Assembly: GCF_030124325.1 (NCBI RefSeq)
Contig: NZ_JASKLR010000022.1
Location: 1-64,000 of the forward strand
Length of the DNA: 64,000 nucleotides
Direction of reading: 5' to 3'
Origin: Sinorhizobium sp. 8-89
GTDB lineage: Bacteria > Pseudomonadota > Alphaproteobacteria > Rhizobiales > Rhizobiaceae
In this document: one piece after another, positions 26,237 to 34,151 of the stretch
Layout: every line of letters begins with the position of its first letter
How positions within the stretch are numbered: position 1 is the first letter of the stretch
The notes under the pieces: generated by a model
What the model saw: only the letters and a program-made list of their open reading frames with translations
Database searches by the model: none
What the model was told of the DNA's origin: nothing
Program-made: the position numbers and the translations under genes

Positions 26237-27589
26237 TCACGCAGCCTTGCTATGCGTCCTTTGCGACTGCTCGAGATAGGCATCGAAAGCGGCGGCGACG
26301 GCGCGAACGACGAAGCGGTGATCCTGCCGTACCTGGATGATGCAGCCGGCAACGTCCACAACGCCGTCTTCGGCAAGCGCCGCGAGCTTGGCGTTTTGAT
26401 CGATAAGCCGATGGGCGTCGAAACGGTGGGCCGCTGCGATCGCATCAACGTCGGCGCTGAAGTCGCACATCAGCCTTTCGATGATCTCAGCCCGCATGCG
26501 GTCTTCGCGGGTCAGGCGATATCCCTTTGCCGTCGCCAGGCGACCGGACGCGATGTGGCGGGCGTAGAGGCCGGGCGCAACTTCGTTCTGCGCATAGCCC
26601 TCCTGGGAACGGCCGATGGCGGAGGCGCCGAAACCGATGAGAGTCTCGCAATTGTCGGTCGTGTAGCCCTGAAAATTGCGCCGCAGCTTTCCGGCGTCCT
26701 GGGCCTTTACGAGGTCGTCGTGCGGCAGGGCGAAGTGATCGAGACCGATCTGCCGGTAGCCGGCGGCAACGAGGGTCTCGCTGATCGCCATCGCCTGGGC
26801 ATTGCGGGCGGCACCGTCCGGCAGCGCGTTCTCGTCGATCATGCGCTGGTGCTTCTTGAAGGAGGGGATGTGCGCATAGCCGAAGACGGCAAAGCGCTCC
26901 GGCCGCATCGCCAAGGCGGCTTTAGCGGTTGCGACGCAGGAGTCGACGGTCTGATGCGGCAGGCCGTAGATCAGGTCGAAATTGATGTTGTCGACGCCGG
27001 AGCGGCGCAGATGATGAACGGCGTCCGCCGTCTGCGCCTCGCTCTGGATGCGGTTGATGGCCTTCTGGACGACCGGGTCAAAGCTCTGCACGCCGAGACT
27101 GGCCCGGGTGACGCCGCCGGCGCCAAGCGCTTCCGCCATCTCGACCGTCAGCCGGCGCGGATCGATCTCGACCGCGATGCCGGTTGAGCCGGTGAAGGAG
27201 AATTGCTCGCGCAACAGATTCATCAGCGCAAGGAATTCCTCCGGCTCGATGATCGTCGGCGTGCCGCCGCCGAAATGCACTTCGCCGATCGGGAGCGGCT
27301 GCCGTGTGCGGCCTCCCACCATCCGGATCTCGTCCTTCAAGACCGCGAGATAGTCCAGGATCGGCTCATCCTGCCGGGTGATCGTGGTGTGACAGCCGCA
27401 ATACCAGCACATCGACCGGCAGAAGGGGATATGCAGATAGAGCGATACGTCTTGCTCGCGCGGTATCGCCGCCAACCATTCGGAATAGGTTTCGTGATCG
27501 ATCGTATCCGCAAAACGCGGCGCAGTCGGATAGCTTGTGTAACGCGGCAGGCGCATTTCGCCGTACTTCTGAAGGATCGAGGCGTGCAT
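26237..27589 (-). CDS. hemN: HemN, oxygen-independent coproporphyrinogen III dehydrogenase
   Basis: A 450-residue radical-SAM enzyme with the cluster motif HIPFCRSMCWYCGCH (CxxxCxxC plus the extra Cys) and GEVHFGGGTPT. It converts coproporphyrinogen III to protoporphyrinogen IX without oxygen, supplying heme for the cytochromes of denitrification. Start ATG 27589 has AGGAG upstream and gives the standard length; longer frames would run into the regulatory box at 27654-27667, so they are unlikely. Confidence 0.95.
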   Translation of the reverse strand: MHASILQKYGEMRLPRYTSYPTAPRFADTIDHETYSEWLAAIPREQDVSLYLHIPFCRSMCWYCGCHTTITRQDEPILDYLAVLKDEIRMVGGRTRQPLPIGEVHFGGGTPTIIEPEEFLALMNLLREQFSFTGSTGIAVEIDPRRLTVEMAEALGAGGVTRASLGVQSFDPVVQKAINRIQSEAQTADAVHHLRRSGVDNINFDLIYGLPHQTVDSCVATAKAALAMRPERFAVFGYAHIPSFKKHQRMIDENALPDGAARNAQAMAISETLVAAGYRQIGLDHFALPHDDLVKAQDAGKLRRNFQGYTTDNCETLIGFGASAIGRSQEGYAQNEVAPGLYARHIASGRLATAKGYRLTREDRMRAEIIERLMCDFSADVDAIAAAHRFDAHRLIDQNAKLAALAEDGVVDVAGCIIQVRQDHRFVVRAVAAAFDAYLEQSQRTHSKAA

Positions 27590-27653
27590 GGCGGCTCCTG
27601 TGGTCATGTCGTGATACATGAGCCGACAGTAGGGCGCGATGCCGTGCGGTTCT

Positions 27654-27667
27654 TTGCGAAATGCCAA
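27654..27667. promoter_or_regulatory. NnrR/FNR-type box upstream of hemN
   Basis: On the plus strand TTGCGAAATGCCAA, a TTG-N8-CAA site, 65 bp before the hemN start. It supports anaerobic induction of hemN. Confidence 0.65.
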
Positions 27668-27671
27668 GTAC

Positions 27672-27767
27672 TGCATGTTTCCTTAAGTCATCGCCGATTT
27701 AAGGGCAAAACATGCAGCACTCCAAAGTGCTACCTTTGCTCGTCTGATAAGACGCGCGGCGCTGTAG
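27672..27767. repeat. Rhizobial palindromic repeat, copy 1
   Basis: An element of about 96 bp starting TGCATGTTTCCTTAA and ending GACGCGCGGCGCTGTAG. It has an outer TGCATG...CATGCA palindrome and an inner GCGTC/GACGC palindrome. Copies lie at 30452-30552, 57491-57573 and 61308-61407 with the shared core CATGCAG...TTCAAA/CAAAGTGCTAC. Confidence 0.8.
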
Positions 27768-27795
27768 TAGACGCGTTCATCAATCCGGAATTTGT

Positions 27796-27809
27796 TTGCG
27801 CTTCGACAA
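27796..27809. promoter_or_regulatory. NnrR/FNR-type box upstream of the DUF2249 operon
   Basis: TTGCGCTTCGACAA, TTG-N8-CAA with a TTGCG left half, 99 bp before the start of the first DUF2249 gene. Confidence 0.6.
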
Positions 27810-27908
27810 AATGTCGCGTTGCCGCGCCGACTAGTTTTCTCAAATCCAGGGTGACCGCGCCGCCTTGCCCCGGAGAGTTCAACAATATCGGCGGCGAACG
27901 GATCCCTC

Positions 27909-28190
27909 ATGACAACTGCAGAAACGGAATCAAAGCCCTCCATCGACGTCCGCACCATTCCACCGGTGGAGCGCCACCCGAAAATCTTCGGCATGCTGAA
28001 TGCCCTCGCCGCAGGTGGTTCCCTCGTCCTCATCAATGACCACGACCCGCGACCGCTCCACTACCAGCTCGAAGCGAGATACCCGGGCGAATTCTTCTGG
28101 GAGTATCTGGAACAGGGACCCGACGTATGGCGCGTCGAGATCGGGCGTCATGAGGCCTCCGGTTGCGAATGCTGCTGTGGTAGCCATTGA
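27909..28190 (+). CDS. DUF2249 protein with Cys-rich tail
   Basis: A 93-residue protein. Residues 12-82 form one DUF2249 domain with the conserved core FGMLNALAAGGSLVLINDHDPRPLHYQLE and WRVEIGR at the end. The tail GCECCCGSH is unusually rich in Cys/His and could bind metal. DUF2249 proteins often occur near denitrification genes and hemerythrins; their function is not established. This is the first of four genes on the plus strand that look like one operon, preceded by an Nnr-type box. Confidence 0.75.
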   Translation: MTTAETESKPSIDVRTIPPVERHPKIFGMLNALAAGGSLVLINDHDPRPLHYQLEARYPGEFFWEYLEQGPDVWRVEIGRHEASGCECCCGSH

Positions 28191-28225
28191 GCGGCGGCGG
28201 CATGCCGCTCCTGCTTATCAGAACT

Positions 28226-28256
28226 GATCACGTGACCTCGATTGCCTCACGTGATC
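28226..28256. promoter_or_regulatory. Perfect 10-bp inverted repeat containing CACGTG in each arm
   Basis: GATCACGTGA (28226-28235) and TCACGTGATC (28247-28256) are exact inverse complements separated by 11 bases, 22 bp before the membrane-protein start at 28278. It may be an operator for a dimeric or tetrameric regulator or an mRNA hairpin between the two genes. Confidence 0.5.
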
Positions 28257-28277
28257 CGGTCAACCAGGTGAATAGAA

Positions 28278-29642
28278 ATGTTCGGGGCCACGCTTTCCCG
28301 CTGGACCATGTCCTATTTTGCGGCCGCGCTCGCCTTTCTCCTGATCGGCGAGGCGATGATGGTCCTCGGCTACGGATATCCGGCCGCTGCGATTGAGGCG
28401 CCCGAGACTCTGGCGCTGGTTCACACGATCGCGCTCGGCTGGTTGAGCCTCCTGATGGCGGGTGCGCTGCTGCAGTTTGTGCCGGTCCTTGTCGGCCGGC
28501 CGCTTTGCTGCGCCCATCTCGCCTTTCCCACCCTCGTGCTTCTCGTCGTCGGGATCGCCGGCCTGATCATAGGTTTTGTGGGTCTTGCCGGCAGTATCGA
28601 TCTGCCGCCGATCGTGCTGCCGGCGGCGGCGGTCCTGACGATAGCCGGCTTTGCCTGTATCGGGGTCGCCTTTGCCGTGACGCTGTGGCGCGCACGTCCG
28701 CTGCCGCTGACCGCGCGTTTCGTCGTCGTTGGTCTCGCCGCACTGGCGGTGACGATCCTGCTTGGCGGAACCTATGCTTTCGTTCTTGGCGGGGCGGGCG
28801 CGTCCGATGCTGCGATCGCGCTCACCTTGGAAGGAGTTTCGCTGCATGCCGCGCTCGGTCTGGGCGGCTGGATGACCTTCACAACGATGGGCGTCAGCTA
28901 TCGTCTATTGACCATGTTCATGCTGTCGCCGGATGCGGAGCGTCGCAGCAGCAGGATCGTCTGGCTGTCCGGCAGCGGTGCGCTCGGCCTTGTCGCCGGC
29001 GTCGCTCCGCTTATCCTGGCGGGCTCGTCCGGCCGTCTCGTCCTGTTGTTCCTTGCAGCCTTTCTTGGCATGCTTGCGGTCGTGGTCTATGCCAGCGACA
29101 TCTTCAGGATCTACCGGGAGCGAAGGAGGCGGGAAATCGAGCTTAACGCCCGCGCCAGCATCGGCGCCTTTGGCGCCCTCATCGCCGCCGCCGTCCTTCT
29201 CGTAGGGCTGCTCGTCACCGGTCGCATGGAACAGGGTATTGGCTCGCTCGTTTATCTTGTGGCTTTCGGCTGGCTTACGGGCATGGGCCTTGCGCAACTT
29301 TACAAGATCATTCCTTTCATGACCTGGCTCGAATGCTACGGCCCCGCGCTTGGCCGAACCCCGACACCGCGGGTCCAGGACCTGGTCGTCGAAAGGCGGG
29401 CGTTCGGCTGGTTTCGAGCGTTCTACGCGTCCGTCCTGATTGCCACCCTCAGTCTCTCGGTCGGCGCGGTGCCGCTCTTCCGGCTTGCCAGCCTTTGCCA
29501 ATTGGTCGCGATCCTCGCGCTCGTCCTGGAGTTCACCCGGGCGCGTCGGCTCGCGAACGTACCGGCCAGCCTTCGCTTGCCGACGGGTGCGGTCCGTCCG
29601 CATCTTTTCCTGCCATCCCTTCAGTTATGGAGACAGCCATGA
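28278..29642 (+). CDS. Polytopic membrane protein (heme-copper oxidase subunit I/NnrS-like)
   Basis: A 454-residue protein with about twelve hydrophobic helices. Histidines placed inside helices (LVHTIALGWLSLLMAG near residue 57 and SLHAALGLGGWMTFT near 195), plus the late LAQLYKIIPFMTWLECYG, recall NnrS-type and oxidase subunit I-like proteins that bind heme or copper. I cannot assign a named gene. It lies between two DUF2249 genes and its stop overlaps the start of the second, so it is translationally coupled. A role in NO or metal-centre handling is inferred from this context. Confidence 0.65.
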   Translation: MFGATLSRWTMSYFAAALAFLLIGEAMMVLGYGYPAAAIEAPETLALVHTIALGWLSLLMAGALLQFVPVLVGRPLCCAHLAFPTLVLLVVGIAGLIIGFVGLAGSIDLPPIVLPAAAVLTIAGFACIGVAFAVTLWRARPLPLTARFVVVGLAALAVTILLGGTYAFVLGGAGASDAAIALTLEGVSLHAALGLGGWMTFTTMGVSYRLLTMFMLSPDAERRSSRIVWLSGSGALGLVAGVAPLILAGSSGRLVLLFLAAFLGMLAVVVYASDIFRIYRERRRREIELNARASIGAFGALIAAAVLLVGLLVTGRMEQGIGSLVYLVAFGWLTGMGLAQLYKIIPFMTWLECYGPALGRTPTPRVQDLVVERRAFGWFRAFYASVLIATLSLSVGAVPLFRLASLCQLVAILALVLEFTRARRLANVPASLRLPTGAVRPHLFLPSLQLWRQP

Positions 29643-30169
29643 GCCCCGAACCCCATGAACTCGATGTCCGGCCGATCCTGCGCGGCGGCGGTGATCCCTT
29701 TCAGGTGATCATGAATGCCGTCGACAATCTGGCCCCCGGACAGGGCCTGAAGCTCATCGCCTCGTTCAGGCCGGTGCCGCTTTTCAGCGTCATGGCCGGG
29801 CGCGGATTTTCCCACCAGGAAGAGGCCCTCGGCGGCGGCGATTGGCTCGTGCTGTTCACCCCCGAGGGCGATATCGACGATGTCCGCATGTCGGCTGGGG
29901 ACATGGACCTGGACGGATGGCCGGATCCGGTGCGCCAGCTCGATCTGACCGAGCTCGATCCACCGGAGCCGATGGTGCGCATCCTTGCCGCGCTCGAGAA
30001 GATGGAAGTCGGCGAAGTGCTTTTCGCCTTGCTTTCGCGCGAACCGCTCTTTCTCTATCCCGAACTGGCGAAACGCGGCCATCGCTGGGCCGGAAATTTC
30101 GATGCGAGCGGCGAGGTCTATCGCATCCTCATTCGCGTCGGAAAGCCGGTCCACCATGTCGGCGCCTGA
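29639..30169 (+). CDS. Tandem DUF2249 protein
   Basis: A 176-residue soluble protein with two DUF2249 units: residues about 6-78 (ELDVRPILRGGGDPFQVIMNAV ... LIASFRPVPLFSVMAGRGFS) and about 98-172 (LDLTELDPPEPMVRILAALEKM ... REPLFLYPELAKRGHRW). The start ATG 29639 overlaps the membrane-protein stop, and its end overlaps the DUF59 gene by 14 bp. Function unknown; the conserved His/Arg/Pro core suggests ligand or metal binding. Confidence 0.7.
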   Translation: MSPEPHELDVRPILRGGGDPFQVIMNAVDNLAPGQGLKLIASFRPVPLFSVMAGRGFSHQEEALGGGDWLVLFTPEGDIDDVRMSAGDMDLDGWPDPVRQLDLTELDPPEPMVRILAALEKMEVGEVLFALLSREPLFLYPELAKRGHRWAGNFDASGEVYRILIRVGKPVHHVGA

Positions 30170-30458
30170 TACCGGGGACTTGGTCGAGCGGATCCGCGAC
30201 GCGCTTCGCATCATCATCGATCCGGAACTGGGATCGAACGTCGTTGATCTCGGCCTTATCTATGACATCGAGGTGCTGGAGGGAGGCGTCGTGCGCGTCG
30301 CCATGACGACCACCGTGAAGGGCTGCCCGGCGACCGCCTTCCTGAAGGAGGCGGTACAGAACTGCGTCTGGTATGTCCCCGGCGTCGAATATGCCGAGGT
30401 GCGGCTGACCTACGAGCCGCCCTGGACACCGGACAGGATGGCCGCGGCTACTGCATGA
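30156..30458 (+). CDS. DUF59/MIP18-family protein (iron-sulfur assembly type)
   Basis: A 100-residue protein of the MIP18/PaaD/SufT-like family with the signature IIDPELGSNVVDLGLIYDI and the cysteine motif VKGCPATAFL. Relatives help assemble or insert iron-sulfur clusters. Its gene overlaps the tandem DUF2249 gene and ends inside repeat copy 2, so it closes the operon. It may mature or repair metal centres damaged by NO, which is inference. Confidence 0.85.
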   Translation: MSAPDTGDLVERIRDALRIIIDPELGSNVVDLGLIYDIEVLEGGVVRVAMTTTVKGCPATAFLKEAVQNCVWYVPGVEYAEVRLTYEPPWTPDRMAAATA

Positions 30459-30552
30459 TTCCTAAATCGGAATCGATTTAAGGACGACTCATGCAGTAAT
30501 TCCAAATGCTACAGCGACCTTCGCGCGTCCGACTGGACGCGCGGCGCTGTAG
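30452..30552. repeat. Rhizobial palindromic repeat, copy 2
   Basis: A 101-bp copy starting TGCATGATTCC and ending GCGGCGCTGTAG. The TGA stop of the DUF59 gene at 30456-30458 lies within its first seven bases, so the element sits directly at the operon end and may act as a transcript end or stability element. Confidence 0.8.
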
Positions 30553-30622
30553 AGAGCCATACGATCGATGAGAGGCGACGTGAAATCCCGGCCGCCAACC
30601 CTTTTCGCAAGGCGCACCTCGC

Positions 30623-32131
30623 TCAGAGAACGAAATAGCCCTTCTGCAGGGCAGCGGCATCATCGAGGTGAATGGCGAAATCCGCCTTCCGGTCGCCGTT
30701 AACGTCGCCGTAGATATAGGTGTCGGACGCCCCTTGGACGTAGCGCAATTCGCCCTTCCCTCCGGCGAACGCGGCTGTTCCGACGAAGACAAACGCCTGG
30801 TTGCCGGTCGCGGCTGAATTGGCGTCGATCGCAGAGAGATCGATCCTGTCCGATTGCGAGGCGACGAAATCGTAAATCGTGTCGCGGCCGGTCGTCGCGA
30901 CTGTCGTATCCGTGAGCGTCCTGAAAAGAAACCTGTCGGCGGCGGTCCCGCCAATCAGCCTGTCTGCTCCGGCGCCACCATAGAGCACGTCGGCACCCGC
31001 CCCGCCCGAGAGGCCGTCATTGCCGATGCCGCCGTCGAGCCAGTCGTTGCCGCTGTCGCCGTTCAACGTGTCGTTGCCGGCATTGCCGCGCAGCGTATTG
31101 GCGGCCAGGTTGCCGGTGATCGAATCGCTGGCCGATCCGCCCAGGACGCTTTCGATCAGCGAGCGCGTGTCGCCGTGGTAGAGCAGGGCGTTGAAGACAT
31201 TGCCGCGTGCGAAGCCGCCGTTCGGGCCGCCGCCCAGATAGGCGAGCTGATCCTCGCTGAAGGTCGAGGCTTGGCCCGGCCGCAAGTCGACCTTGAGCCC
31301 GGTGTTGTAGGCCGAGAGGTCGTAGGTGTCGGTGCCGCCGCCATCCCAGACTGTTGCGAAAATGCGGTTGGCTCCCGGGGCGATGGCCGTTGCGCCGTTC
31401 ACCAGCGTGGCGCCGCTGCCGGGGGTCCATTTGTAGACGGTGTTGCCGCTGTTGGTCGAGAAATCGGCGCCGTACATTTCCTGTAGCGCCGCGATGTCGG
31501 CCATCATGAAGGTTTGCGGAGCGCCAAAGCGCTCGTACCAATAGGTATTGCCGGATCCGACGAAGCCGCTGTAGGTCATGATCGAGTATTCGATCGAATT
31601 GTATTGCGCGGGCAGCGCCCCGTAGTCGTCGGCTTCGTGCCCGTGCGAGAGCCCGAGTGCGTGTCCGAGCTCGTGCAGCAGCGTATGCCAGGCGTAATTT
31701 CCGGCCACGGCCGTGCGATAGTCGTTGGCGGTGCCGGCATAGGCGGTGCCGAACCAGATATCGCCAGCTTCAGCGTTGGTGCCCGGATAATAGGCGTAGG
31801 CCGTGCTCGGCAGCTTCGACTGCGCGAACCGAACCGTCGCGGAGCTGGCGCTGCCGGCCGCGAAACTGGCGTTGGTGAAGCCTTCGACGGAAAAACCGTC
31901 ATTGGCGGCGGAACCGAACGATTGCTCCATGCCGAACAGCGCGGCGTTTCGCTGAGCGGCCGATACGGCGGCAAAACCGCTGTTCTTTTCCCCGCTGTAG
32001 CTGTAGCTGCCGGCCGACGTTGGAAAGACATAGGTGATCGCGCCGCTCCACGCAGCACTTGAGAGAACACCATCGATCAGACTGTTCCCGGTTGCCTTCA
32101 CAATTTTGATGGATTTGCCCGTTCCGCTCAT
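30623..32131 (-). CDS. Serralysin-type (M10B) zinc metalloprotease with RTX repeats
   Basis: A 502-residue secreted protease. The zinc motif HELGHALGLSH starts at residue 153 and the met-turn SIMTY is at 183-187. About residues 340-400 contain glycine-aspartate RTX repeats (GNAGNDTLNGDSGNDWLDGG type) that bind calcium, followed by the serralysin C-terminal domain ending LQKGYFVL. There is no Sec signal; such proteins use type I export guided by the C-terminus. No type I exporter or inhibitor gene lies nearby. It is flanked by denitrification genes but shows no shared regulatory box. Confidence 0.9.
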   Translation of the reverse strand: MSGTGKSIKIVKATGNSLIDGVLSSAAWSGAITYVFPTSAGSYSYSGEKNSGFAAVSAAQRNAALFGMEQSFGSAANDGFSVEGFTNASFAAGSASSATVRFAQSKLPSTAYAYYPGTNAEAGDIWFGTAYAGTANDYRTAVAGNYAWHTLLHELGHALGLSHGHEADDYGALPAQYNSIEYSIMTYSGFVGSGNTYWYERFGAPQTFMMADIAALQEMYGADFSTNSGNTVYKWTPGSGATLVNGATAIAPGANRIFATVWDGGGTDTYDLSAYNTGLKVDLRPGQASTFSEDQLAYLGGGPNGGFARGNVFNALLYHGDTRSLIESVLGGSASDSITGNLAANTLRGNAGNDTLNGDSGNDWLDGGIGNDGLSGGAGADVLYGGAGADRLIGGTAADRFLFRTLTDTTVATTGRDTIYDFVASQSDRIDLSAIDANSAATGNQAFVFVGTAAFAGGKGELRYVQGASDTYIYGDVNGDRKADFAIHLDDAAALQKGYFVL

Positions 32132-32247
32132 GCAAATTTCCCGATCGTGAGTAGCGGCGCCATGCGCCAGGAAGCTCGCGATTGGGACGATATGCCTTCA
32201 CGAGATACGATTCTCATAAGCCGATCGTTAAAATTGGAGACATTTTT

Positions 32248-32505
32248 GTGGCCATGCGCGGATTATTGAAATCGGTTGGCCTGGCCATCTTGGCGATGGG
32301 CCTGTCGACTTCCTTGCCAAGCGCAACGAACGCAGGTGGGGTGCAGATGCAGAAACCACCGGATCCCGAAACCGCCGTCAGGTCCGAGTTCGAGCGCGTG
32401 AAGGCGAAGAATACGGTCGAAGCTTATGAACGCTTCATTCGCCGTCACCCGGACCACGCCCTGGCTGACGAAGCCCGAAAGGCCCTGTTGCGACTGAAGC
32501 AGTAG
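32248..32505 (+). CDS. Small exported hypothetical protein
   Basis: An 85-residue protein. GGAG at 32236-32239 favours GTG 32248; ATG 32254 is two codons downstream. An N-terminal signal peptide (LLKSVGLAILAMGLSTSLPSA) is followed by a short helical region AYERFIRRHPDHALADEARKALLRL that resembles a single TPR-like repeat. It would be periplasmic or outer-membrane associated. It is divergent from the protease gene and unrelated in strand to nnrS. Function unknown. Confidence 0.6.
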   Translation: MAMRGLLKSVGLAILAMGLSTSLPSATNAGGVQMQKPPDPETAVRSEFERVKAKNTVEAYERFIRRHPDHALADEARKALLRLKQ

Positions 32506-32563
32506 GAGCCTGCCGGCAGGCCACCGGCACGCCTCTATGTTTGATAACGACTTCCAACCGATC

Positions 32564-33787
32564 TCAGGCCGCGGCGCGCGGCGAGCGGCGGTTGCACACC
32601 AGCATCGGTCCGTATTCCAGGCAGAACAGCGCGAATGCGCATATCCACAAGGCGCCCGATGCGGCTGCTAGGATGTGGTAGCAGGACGGCACGATTTCCG
32701 CGAAGGGCCGCACCAGCGCGGCGCAGATGAGCGCCACGTAGGATGCACTGGTGACGGGCGACGCCGTCAGCGGCCGACCGGTGTGTCCCCGGCTCGCGCG
32801 GGTCATCACCGCCAGCATCATGCAGGCTATGACTCCCACGGTCAGAACATGCATCACCGGATATTCCCCGAGCAGGCCGAGCGCGCCGGCGGTAATCCCC
32901 GCGAATCCCAGAGGCACGAAGGCATAGGCGACGTGCAGCACGACGAGCAGCTTTTCGGGATAGGTCGTCCAGCCGCGCCAGCGAAGCAGGCGGACAATGT
33001 GAAGCAGGGAAGCGACGATTGCGATTGCCGCGGTCAGAGCATGCTCCGGCGTCAGCGCCCAGGAAGCGAGCGCGGCGATGCCCGTCAGAATCGCCGTCGT
33101 ATCAAGGCGATTATAGGGCACCGGAAAATCGGTGCGGCCGGCCTTGCTGAGCCAGTTGCGCGTGAAGCTCGGGAGAATTCGTCCCCCGACGATCATGATC
33201 AGCATGACATAGGCTCCGATCGCAAGCCTTGCAGCGGTATCGACGTTAGCGCCTCCGAGCACGGCGAGGTGGAAATGCGCGTTGGCGCAGGACAGCAGCA
33301 CCAATCCCCCGATCACCTTCAGATCCTTCCATTTCCGGCCCGCGATCACTTCACGGGCGCAGATCGCCAGGAGCGTCGGAAGAAACAGTGCTTCGATCGC
33401 TACCGCCAGCGTTAGGCCGAGCAGATCCGTTGCGAGCAGCGCCAACCGGCCTGCAAGCCAGAGGCCGAAGAGCCCGGCGAGCGGCAGGCCGGACACGGGA
33501 AGCCTGCCAGTCCAGTTGGGCACGGCAGTCAGAAGAAAGCCCGCAAGCACGGCGGAAGAGAAGCCGAATAGCATTTCGTGGGCATGCCAGTGCGCGGCGC
33601 CATAGCCCCCCGCGATATCGATACCGGCGCTCAATGCTGCGATCCATGCGGCCATCGCGCCGATAGCCCAGAGACCGGCGCCGAGAAAGAACGGCCTGAA
33701 GCCATAGGAGAAGAGGACGGGCCCGGTGGTGGCAAGCCCGCGCGGTATGCCGCCACGGGGCGGCGATTTGCTGCGCATATGAAACAT
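32564..33787 (-). CDS. nnrS: NnrS family heme- and copper-containing membrane protein
   Basis: A 407-residue protein with twelve hydrophobic helices and the NnrS features FSYGFRPFFLGAGLWA, HWHAHEMLFGFSSAVLAGFLLTAVPNWTG and GGRILPSFTRNWL. NnrS binds heme and copper and lowers NO stress during denitrification in Rhodobacter and Vibrio. ATG 33787 is chosen by family length. Two strong NnrR boxes lie 73-114 bp upstream. Confidence 0.93.
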   Translation of the reverse strand: MFHMRSKSPPRGGIPRGLATTGPVLFSYGFRPFFLGAGLWAIGAMAAWIAALSAGIDIAGGYGAAHWHAHEMLFGFSSAVLAGFLLTAVPNWTGRLPVSGLPLAGLFGLWLAGRLALLATDLLGLTLAVAIEALFLPTLLAICAREVIAGRKWKDLKVIGGLVLLSCANAHFHLAVLGGANVDTAARLAIGAYVMLIMIVGGRILPSFTRNWLSKAGRTDFPVPYNRLDTTAILTGIAALASWALTPEHALTAAIAIVASLLHIVRLLRWRGWTTYPEKLLVVLHVAYAFVPLGFAGITAGALGLLGEYPVMHVLTVGVIACMMLAVMTRASRGHTGRPLTASPVTSASYVALICAALVRPFAEIVPSCYHILAAASGALWICAFALFCLEYGPMLVCNRRSPRAAA

Positions 33788-33859
33788 TGTCCGATCCTGT
33801 CTGCGGGATCCCGACCGACATCGAGATGGCACCGAGTACCATGGGGGGAGGCCCATTCT

Positions 33860-33873
33860 TTGCGAAAACGCAA
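33860..33873. promoter_or_regulatory. NnrR-type box 1 in the nnrS-nirK divergent region
   Basis: TTGCGAAAACGCAA is a perfect match to TTGCG-N4-CGCAA, the best NnrR-like site in the window, 73 bp before nnrS. Confidence 0.75.
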
Positions 33874-33887
33874 GTAATTGGCGAGCT

Positions 33888-33901
33888 TTGCTAAAACGCA
33901 A
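33888..33901. promoter_or_regulatory. NnrR-type box 2 in the nnrS-nirK divergent region
   Basis: TTGCTAAAACGCAA, one base off the strong site, centred 28 bp from box 1. Confidence 0.65.
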
Positions 33902-33968
33902 GTATTGGCGAGGGTGCGACAAAGTGCGCACGTGATTTTGCCAAAATAGGCGAAGCGGCAGGAAACGT

Positions 33969-33982
33969 TTGTTCCAACACAA
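33969..33982. promoter_or_regulatory. FNR/NnrR-type box nearest nirK
   Basis: TTGTTCCAACACAA fits TTG-N8-CAA and lies about 170 bp before nirK. It is the most nirK-proximal site found, so it probably drives nirK. Confidence 0.55.
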
Positions 33983-34151
33983 AGATGCCGATGGGATCTG
34001 GTTCTACTTGGAATACGAAAGCTGAAAGAGCAGCGATCAAAGCAACGGTGAGCCGCCCGCGGGGGCAATGGCAACCGTAACACGTTGAATATCGGCGTGA
34101 TCTTTAGACAAGCCAATCCCGGTGTCATGATCATGCAAAAGGAGAGCGATG

